A stretch of 64,000 nucleotides of DNA. Origin: Elgaria multicarinata webbii. Taxonomy: Eukaryota > Chordata > Lepidosauria > Squamata > Anguidae. The notes beneath the pieces are model-generated. The model saw only the letters and a list, made by a program, of their open reading frames with translations, ran no database searches and was not told where the DNA came from. Each line of letters opens with the position of its first letter. Position 1 is the first letter of the stretch. Position numbers and translations under genes: made by a program. Below are positions 56,901 to 64,000 of this stretch, piece after piece. The DNA lies in assembly GCF_023053635.1 (NCBI RefSeq), contig NC_086178.1:27412726-27476725 (forward strand). The letters are read 5' to 3'.

Positions 56901-58404
56901 CAAAACGGAACGAGCCCTTTATTTATTAAAAATGGCATGCGTTAGAGACACTTGAGAACAATATTTTAAGACTGAAACCCTTGCAATATTATATTATTAT
57001 TAACCCCATAATGTCCAGAACCCATCCGGAACAGAATGGAATGGCCCAAAATGCCAACTTCCAAGAGAGCCAAGCCAACCAAATTCATCAGTCACAGATG
57101 ATTGTATGGGCAGCATGCAATGAGCCACAAAACGTCCGTTCTGGGCCCTAGTCCATATTTTTGAGGTTATTTTGATTGTTTTATTATTCTAAGAAACATT
57201 AAAATGCTGCCTAGGGTATTCTGTATATAGGCGAGATTTTTTTTAAAAAAAATATCTAGTACTAGTATTTCTTTATGGCATATTGCATCACTCTCATCTA
57301 GTCATATGTGAGTGGTGAATTTGGTTGATTTGTCTCACTTGGAAGTTCCCGTTCCAGAACATTTTCCAAAATATGGACTGTTGCCTGAAACAGGTACATG
57401 GTTTTGTAGAGGTTCTATGGCTTCTTTCATCTTCCCATCTAATCACATGTCACTGCATACATGCTTGGTTGGAGAAGGAAGGTGAAAGCAGAGGCAGCAA
57501 GGAGGAAGAGCAATGGGAGGAGAAGCTCTGGGACTGGAGAGGAACCTTGTCAGATGCCTGGCAAGGCTAGTTCTAATGCCAACCCAACAGGCAATTCTTC
57601 AGTTCCTGGTTCAACACAGATCTGTTACTAACAGCTATGTCCCGGCCCTCTGGAGTTCCACAGATGGTCACACCTGTTTTCCCACCTTCAGTGCAGTTTC
57701 TCCCCCCCCCCCCCCGGCCATTTAAAAAGGTTGAAATGCAGTAAGAAATTGAAGCTAAAATGTGCTGGACACAGATTTTGGCCCTTCCCCTTTTGATTTT
57801 GGCACCACCCATGACAGGAATACAGCCCCAAAGAACTTTTCAGAAATGGAACGTGGCTCTCATGCTGAAGGAAGTTCAACATCACTGCTTTGTATTAATA
57901 TATTCTTCATAAAGGCTGCCACACTTCTGTTCAGTGCCCGAAGAGGCACCCTTCCTCCTATTTTTCTGCAGAAAATTGCTCACAACTCAAGAAGCTTTTT
58001 CCTCTCCTGCAAGGAAAAAGATATGGGTGTTCAGCACAACATTCTGCAGCCGGTTGCCTAATATAAGACAAGACGTGGTTCCAACTCAGGCACTTGGCGT
58101 TGGGGTTATTTTCTTGCTCCTACATCTGACACTATTTATTGGGAAAGAGCACCCTAGAGCTAAGTGCTTGGGAGGGAAGCAATGCAATATCCTTCCATCA
58201 GCTATGTGAGAGCAGGGAGGGGGTGCAAGGTATGATTAATTTTCAGCAGAAAAACTGTAGGAAGAGAAGTGAAACAGCTTGAGGGGAAACCTTTCCAGTT
58301 CAGACCACAGCTTCCATAGTTGTATTTTGCTAGAAGGAAAGAAGAGGTGGGGAGGGGAAAGAGAAGGATGGAAAAAGAAACCTCAGAGAAAGGCTACATA
58401 CAAC
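56901..58404. other. Gene-free sequence
   Basis: Nothing recognisable except a poly-C run at about 57701-57715. Confidence 0.4.
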
Positions 58405-58586
58405 ATCACATAGAAAGCTGCCTTAAATTGAGTCAGACCATTGGTCCATCTAGCCCAGTATTTTTGACTGACTGAGGTTTCAGGCAGGAGTTTCTCCAGC
58501 CCTGCTTGGAGAAACCGGGGGGTCGAACCTGTGACATTCTGCAATCAAAGCAGATGCTGTACCACTGAGCTACGGCCCCTCCCCTG
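58405..58586 (-). mobile_element. tRNA-derived SINE
   Basis: Minus strand: GGGGCCGTAGCTCAGTGGTA (A box), CAGCATCTGCTTTGATTGCA, then GGTTCGACCCCCC (B box), a body containing CAGGGCTGGAGAAACTC, and an end reading TTAAGGCAGCTTTCTATGTG. The tRNA part cannot be a functional tRNA because the acceptor stem does not close. Confidence 0.8.
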
Positions 58587-58646
58587 ATGTACCTTGGCCT
58601 TCTGATATCTAATTTTCTACGTGCAAGGAGGAAAATGTATATGGAG

Positions 58647-58861
58647 CAGGACTGGCCCAAGAAATGTTGTTGCCTGAGGTGGAGCAGCAAATGGCATCAC
58701 CACCAACCCACCCAACTTAAGGTGCATGTGAGTCAGAATACCTGGCAGTAAAGATACAATAAAAAAACAACTGAACCAAGAATTTCCTATTCTTTCATGA
58801 CACCCCAAATCTGCCGTCTGAGGTGGCTGCCTCGCTCTCCATAATGGTAGGGACGGCCCTG
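58647..58861. mobile_element. hAT-like MITE with CAGGRCTGGCCC ends
   Basis: Left CAGGACTGGCCC; right, inverted, CAGGGCCGTCCC. Flanks ATATGGAG and GTATAGAG agree at 6 of 8 positions, fitting a worn 8-bp duplication. Confidence 0.65.
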
Positions 58862-59490
58862 GTATAGAGAGTTCAAGCGTGTGAGCTCCCATCAGCTACA
58901 GCCAGACAAAGAGCTCCCATGTAAGTGAAATGTTGATGTCACTGGTCACATGCTAAGGCCCATACCTCAGTAAAGCCCCCCCCCCCCCCTGCCAATCCCT
59001 GGAATCTCCTGACCCTGCTGCATCTGCTCCTTCTTTCATGTTTACCTGCACTCTGAAGGAGAAAGCAGTGAAAGGAGCAAAGACTGTTCTCTCTTTCTGA
59101 AAAATGGTGCCAAATGGACCCAGAGGCAGAGACAAGCAAATGTGTAATGACAATAACAGTGAGGAGGTGGGTCTGCTTGTGGACTGGGCCTGGCAAGGCT
59201 GGCCATGCATGGAATGCCCTGCTTGGATAGTGCCTCTTGTGAGCAAGGACATGTCTACACAAAGGGTTTGTCCAGGGGTGGCTTTGCAGAAGCGGCACAC
59301 CATCTACATGACTCAGCTGCCATTGCGAAGCCATCTGGGTGCAAACCCCAGAAACTCCACTGAAAAAAAGTCGAGCACTTACCCTGACTTTTGGGGCAGT
59401 GGAGGCTTGTCACAGCCCATGATGCCCCTTGATTGGTCACCATGGGATGAAAAGGGAAGGGGCCGGAGCTCAGGAGAGCCCTGTTCCCCA

Positions 59491-59545
<55 letters not shown>

Positions 59546-59888
59546 TTTTTTAAAAAAAAAAGTGAGGGGAAGGAGAGGAATGAGCCCTACATCTTTTTAA
59601 AAATTAAAAAATGGCAGCGGCACAGATACAATAAAAAATAATTTAAAAGGGGGGTGGAACGGGCAGCCAGAGGGAGGTCAGGGGGAGGAGAGGTGGTTTG
59701 GACACCTGGCATTCGTCTCCTCATCCTCCCGGCTGCCTCATTACTTCCCCCTCACTCCTTTCACCCTCAGCGCCATGGGGAAAGTTCGCACTTGCATTCC
59801 TTCCCATGCAGATGCTGGGAAGAAACGCAAGTGCAGGAGCCAGGCAACAAAAGCGCCACCATTAAGGCAGGGGCATGTCTATATTTAC
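58862..59888. other. Gene-free sequence with an (AAT)n microsatellite
   Basis: (AAT)n at about 59492-59543 and a poly-C run at 58978-58989. No gene was recognised. CAGTGGAGGCTTGTCACAGC near 59398 recalls one end of the 53.8-kb MITE, but no partner end was found. Confidence 0.4.
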
Positions 59889-59999
59889 TTACCGTATTTC
59901 TTCGATTCTAAGATGCCATCGCTTCTAAGGCGCACCCCATTTTTAGAGCTGCTTATTTAGGGAAAAAAGTGCGTCTTAGAATCGAAGAAATACGGTAAG
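59889..59999. mobile_element. Foldback MITE (CTTACCGTATTTCTTCGATT ends)
   Basis: CTTACCGTATTTCTTCGATT and AATCGAAGAAATACGGTAAG are perfect inverses at the two ends of a 111-bp element. The interior is also largely self-complementary (CTAAGATG... and ...CGTCTTAG). Related to 17051-17222. Confidence 0.85.
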
Positions 60000-61406
60000 T
60001 CCCATTGCCTCAGTGATGAGCAATAACCATCATTTTGTGAGTGGCATCTATTAACGTAATCATCACTGTCTGTACTTTTTAACATTTTCATTTCCCTCTG
60101 ACAATACACTTTACACCTTCCCACCTACCCCTCGGCATATAGATCTGCCAATTTGAGGTTAACACTTCATGCATCTGATGAAGTGAACAATGTCCAATGA
60201 AAGCTTATCCCAGAATAATTTGTTAGTCTTTAAGCTGCCACAAGACCCTGTTGTTTTTGCTGCAACAACCGCTATCCCTCTGATAATCAATTATAAAATA
60301 GTTGAAAAACTGATCTGGAGAGGAGATTTCATAAGGACCCTGGTTCTAGCTAATGCACAGCCAGCTTCTGCTACAAATTCACAGAAATGGTTAGCAATGA
60401 GCTCTATCTGAGAAAGAATATGGAAAGTTTAAATAAAACATGATAAATATACTTCTAGGGTGAGCTCACCAGTAAAATAATATACACAACTTAAACAGAA
60501 GCTTACTTCTCTACACCTCCGGGGTGACCTATCGGTAACAATGAATTTTGCACCAATAGGCTGAAGTCTGCCAGGTTTAGCAATTAGTCTCAACTTCTTT
60601 GAAAATTGAATATTAATGAAATACTTCAACAACTAGGTAGATCAGTGCCAGTTAGCAAGAATCAGCAGGCGCCTCCTATACTTGCTTTGATCGAAGCGTG
60701 AGATCTAGTACCTCAGTGGAGCCTTCAGTCTCTTCATAATGAACCTCCTTGCGTTTCACGCTGTTTTCTGACAGCTTGATTCATAGCAACTTGGCTATCA
60801 TTCTTGAACTGTCACAGATGTCTCAGAGAAAAGAAGTCAAAAGGCAGCGATAAGTTATTCCATGTCCACCGGGCAGAGTAGTTGAAAAAAATGTCCACAA
60901 CAACAGAGCTTTAAAGAGTGGGTCAAATTTTTAATATCATTGAAGATTGTGGGTGTTTAAACAATACAAGCGAAGCCTAAACTGTTTTGTAAGAACTGCA
61001 TTGCAAAACTACAACTGCCTACATTTTATGAGTGATATTATTGAAGATGGCATGTAAGTATAAGATTTTTGAATACACCTAGCCTTGGCACAGATCAACC
61101 TTTGGCTTGTATGATTCAACACTGTTTAATTAAATGCCACCCTCTAAGTAGTCAGTAAAAGTTACATTTTAATAAGGATCTGTTTGCATACTGCAACACT
61201 GATAAAGTCACAGAACAAATACATGAATGCTGTTATTTTTGTTACATAGAGCAAGCCTGATCTTCTCTTTCTTTCTCCTTTGCTGGCCATCCTTCCTCTG
61301 AGACACACAGAAAATTGATGACTGCCAAAAAAATTTTTTAAATCAGCTTAATAAAATATTTTTAAAAAGAAAAAGAAAAAAAGGAACTACAACAACTTGT
61401 GGAAGA
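60000..61406 (+). other. 5' flank of ARL14
   Basis: No repeat with clear ends. A T/C-rich run followed by CTGAG and ACACAG at about 61265-61311 could be a 3' splice site for an upstream non-coding exon. This is weak. Confidence 0.3.
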
Positions 61407-61985
61407 ATGGGCCTCAGAAATTCTAAACAGTCTAAAGCCAAACAAGTCCAGGTTCTAATGCTTGGTCTTGATTCAGCAGGGAAATCTACGCTTTTGTACA
61501 AGCTAAAATTTAATGATGTCTTCCTAACCTCGCCAACAATCGGTTTCAACGTGGAGATGATTGAAACAAGAGAAAACGTTGCCATAACCCTCTGGGATGT
61601 TGGAGGCCAGCACAAAATGAGGAGCATTTGGGGTGACTATTTGGAAAACATACATGGTCTGGTCTTTGTTGTGGACAGTACTGACAAACAGCGCTTGGAA
61701 GAGTCAAAGAAGGAACTGGAGCTTATTTTAAGGAACGACAGGACAAAGAATGTGCCTGTGGTTGTACTAGCAAACAAACAGGATCTTGCTGGAGCTTTGG
61801 GTGCTGAGGAAATAACCAGGAAACTCAACATGAAGAAACATTGCTATGATCGAAACTGGTATGTACAGCCCTGTTGTGCAATTACAGGGGAAGGCTTGTC
61901 AGAAGCTTTCAGGAAAGTGACAACTTTTGCAAAGTCCTACATGAAATCTAAACAAGAAGCTTTTGCTATTTTCAAGCAAAATTAA
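61407..61985 (+). CDS. ARL14: ADP-ribosylation factor-like GTPase 14
   Basis: A 192-residue small GTPase of the ARF/ARL family, intact from the ATG at 61407 to TAA at 61983. The start MGLRNSK offers Gly2 for N-myristoylation. GTP-binding motifs are all present: P-loop GLDSAGKST (residues about 20-28), switch I TSPTIGFNVEM, switch II WDVGGQHKMRSIWG, NKQD (residues about 125-128) and CAI(T) for guanine recognition. The C-terminus FAIFKQN matches mammalian ARL14 (FFKQN end), as do VDSTDKQRLEES and DRNWYVQPCCA, which separates it from ARL11 and other ARLs. Mammalian ARL14 is reported to control MHC class II vesicle movement in dendritic cells; that role in this species is inferred. A single coding exon is typical of the family member. 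Confidence 0.96.
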   Translation: MGLRNSKQSKAKQVQVLMLGLDSAGKSTLLYKLKFNDVFLTSPTIGFNVEMIETRENVAITLWDVGGQHKMRSIWGDYLENIHGLVFVVDSTDKQRLEESKKELELILRNDRTKNVPVVVLANKQDLAGALGAEEITRKLNMKKHCYDRNWYVQPCCAITGEGLSEAFRKVTTFAKSYMKSKQEAFAIFKQN

Positions 61986-62663
61986 CGTTGACTAATCTGA
62001 CCAAGGCAGTAGACTGAGCAGAGTTGTCCAGAAGAGAAAGTCATCCTATTAATTGAAATCTGATACTTCAACATATTTTTCAGACTTTTATAAGAGAGAA
62101 CATATTTATAATAGTCCAGTTTATTGTTTCTGCTCCTTTCAGAAATACTATTTTGCTGCACTTTAGCAAATTTTTCCCCCCTGATGAGGATTAATTGAGG
62201 AGTCACCATGGCTCATTCACTCCTATTTCTTGAGTGATCCAGGTGATCTCATGTCTTTTGTAATCCTGTGTTTTCCAAGCAATTCTCTGGAATTTTTTTG
62301 TTAAGACAAAAAACCAGAAAAATTTGTTAAGGAGCAAATGAACAGAACAGTTGCGCATTTTCTTTAATGGTGTGGTCATGAAAATGCAGAATGGAAACCG
62401 GGTGGGAGGCGTTGTCCCTGGGGAAAGTGGATGACCTGTTGGAAGTACCACTCCTTCCCTAATTGCTTGTCTTCTTCCAGATCTTCAAAATGGCATTAGC
62501 AGCCACTTCATTCATTGTTGCTTTGGCCGCTTTACTCTGGAATATGTGTTTAGCACCAGTACTGAAAGCGTTTACTTAACTTTGTAGTTTGCTTTGGTGT
62601 TATTGCTGTTTTGTTTAAATGTACATTAGTGGTATTCCAGAACAGACTTGCACAAGGACTACA

Positions 62664-62669
62664 AATAAA
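62664..62669 (+). promoter_or_regulatory. Candidate poly(A) signal for ARL14
   Basis: AATAAA about 680 bp after the stop codon, followed by a GT-rich stretch (GATGTGTGAG, GGTGGTGATGG), as expected for a cleavage site. Confidence 0.55.
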
Positions 62670-63007
62670 AATTAAACAGTTTTAAGATGTGTGAGACAGC
62701 TTTGCGATGGTGGTGATGGAAGGGAAGAGGGGGAATGCAGGCTTTCTGTCTTTTTTTACATAGCAACAGTGTGCCGCAGAAGGAGAGGGGGAACTGCAAA
62801 CTGCTCAGTCCTTTAAAGAGGGAAATGGTGCCATCTCCTTCCTGTTCTTCAAAACAGCAGTTGCAGCTACTTAATTATTTGCTTTCTTTTCTGCTTTACT
62901 CCTGGAACAGAGTACTGAGATCACATGCTATCTTTGTAGTTGTCCTTTTAAAATTAAATATAAATGTATGTTAGTGGTGTTCCAGAAGAACAGGCTTGCA
63001 CAAAGAC

Positions 63008-63037
63008 AGTAAAAATAAATAAATAAATAAATAAATA
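63008..63037. repeat. (AAAT)n microsatellite
   Basis: About seven AAAT units within the second copy of the duplication. Confidence 0.85.
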
Positions 63038-63297
63038 CTGTGTGAATCAGCTTTGAGGGGTGGGGGCGCTGAGGTTTCCTTTTTACAAAGCATGGAGAGG
63101 CGAATCTGCTTAGTCTGCTGTCAGCTGCAAGCCAGTAGGACCTCTTTCTAGTAGCCATAATTGTTGGGAAACCGAGCACGAAGTTAGCAAACACAGGGAA
63201 GTAAGGCATTGCATATTTATCAATTAAGGAATTCCGAAATACCACACTTCCTCTATATATAAAGTGGGGTGCACAAGAAAGTTACGCTCACTAATGT

Positions 63298-63535
63298 AGG
63301 GTGACCATATGAAAAGGTCAGGGCTCCTGTATCTTTAACAGCTGTCTAGAAAAGGGAATTTCAGCAGGTGTTATTTGTATGCATGCAGCACCTGGTGAAA
63401 TTCCCTCTTCATCACAACAGTTGAAGCTGCAGGAGCCCTGCCCTCTATTGTATCTGGCTCTGAGGGCAGGGCTCCTGCAACTTTAACTGTTAATTTCAGC
63501 AGGTGCAAAAGCAGCCCTTTTCTAGACAACTGCTC
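63298..63535. mobile_element. hAT MITE, TAGGGTGACC family, internally deleted copy
   Basis: It starts TAGGGTGACCATATGAAAAG and keeps CAGGGCTCCTGTATCTTTAA. The right half is shortened and the CACCCTA terminus is absent, so no duplication can be read. Confidence 0.8.
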
Positions 63536-63669
63536 CCCCCCTTTTTTAAAAAAATCCTCAAATCCCAGAATTCCCTGTTTGGGTTGTTGTGCTCATTGTG
63601 GAAAAGATGGAGTCCATGTATAGCCAAACGGAATTAGTCAGCACCATGGCTGTTTTGATCAATTTACTT

Positions 63670-64000
63670 CTTTTTTTATTTTTTTATTTTCTACAATACT
63701 TAAGCATACACCAATACAATTAAAAAAAAACATACTACATAACTGTTGATTAACATTAATATCGTATCTATATAACATAATCAAACTTAACATACAAGTG
63801 CACCCCCCCACCTCGGGATCTCATTCCTGATTCCAAAATCTCATACTTTCTTCTGCTGGTGGTTTCCCACTTCCCTTAGAAAACACGAATATTAGGAACT
63901 GTTTCCAGATTCCTTCAAAATCATTTGTTTTAGCTATACCTCTTCTCAATTTAATATTACAAGTCAATTTATCATTAATAGCTATATCCCATACTTCTTT
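63670..64000 (-). mobile_element. L1 LINE 3' end, running off the window
   Basis: From 63790 the sequence follows 18005-18200 closely: GCACCCCCCCACCTCGGGAT, CTTCTGCTGGTGGTTTCCCA, AATATTAGGAACTGTTTCCA and ATTTATCATTAATAGCTATA. The orientation is the same as the 17.8-34.5 kb L1. The coding region lies beyond the window. Confidence 0.9.

Larger units (their letters stand above)
62461..63060 (+). repeat. Diverged tandem duplication downstream of ARL14
   Basis: The segment of about 62470-62700 is repeated at about 62835-63055. Both contain CTTCAAAA, a (G)CAGC(C/T)AC block, GCTTTACTC, then ACATTAGTGGTATTCCAGAA / ATGTTAGTGGTGTTCCAGAA, GCTTGCACAA and AGCTTTG. Many differences indicate an old event. 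Confidence 0.7.

Noticed and set aside
58545-58586. tRNA gene on the minus strand
   Set aside because: A and B boxes are present but the acceptor stem does not pair and the sequence continues into a SINE body.

Overview
This is a vertebrate, most likely squamate reptile (lizard or snake), nuclear window. That is inferred from the repeat set: full-length L1, L2 and CR1 LINEs side by side, a MIR-type SINE, a second tRNA-derived SINE, several hAT and foldback MITE families, and two single-coding-exon vertebrate genes. No bacterial, plasmid or CRISPR content is present. Only two host protein genes can be supported: B3GALNT1 (minus strand, 9.2-10.2 kb) and ARL14 (plus strand, 61.4-62.0 kb). From memory of human 3q25-q26 these are near neighbours (ARL14, PPM1L, B3GALNT1). 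Here they are divergently arranged about 51 kb apart, with no recognisable PPM1L exon between them.

Layout. 1-9 kb: mostly unique DNA with a 5S rRNA-like relic, a MITE, a LINE 3' end and an L2 tail. 9.2-10.3 kb: the B3GALNT1 coding exon with a clear upstream splice acceptor. 11.1-14.8 kb: a nearly full-length L2 LINE (minus) split by a plus-strand L2 fragment. 15.3-17.4 kb: a Penelope-like relic with a hammerhead-like core, a 35-bp perfect inverted repeat, MITEs and LINE 3' ends. 17.7-34.7 kb: a nest of insertions. An L2 tail is split by a full-length L1 (16-bp target duplication). That L1 is split inside ORF1 by a 10.7-kb hAT transposon (8-bp target duplication) carrying a BED-finger transposase and four separate tandem-repeat blocks. 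A further L2 tail lies inside the hAT. 35.5-41.5 kb: a fossil class I-type endogenous retrovirus with nearly identical LTRs and a CR1 fragment inside. 42-54 kb: CR1 copies, one of them carrying a nested double insertion, and three complete copies of a TAGGGTGACC hAT MITE with visible 8-bp duplications. 54.8-60 kb: more MITEs, a tRNA SINE and a GC-richer stretch. 61.4-63.1 kb: ARL14 and a diverged tandem duplication just downstream. The last 330 bp are the 3' end of another L1 of the same family.

Functionally the window is a transposon-rich intergenic interval between two small signalling/glycosylation genes. The most unusual object is the 10.7-kb hAT element. It has perfect target duplications, subterminal GGAGCGG-type motifs, a near-complete transposase gene and several kilobases of ordered non-coding tandem repeats, including an alternating two-form array beside its right end.
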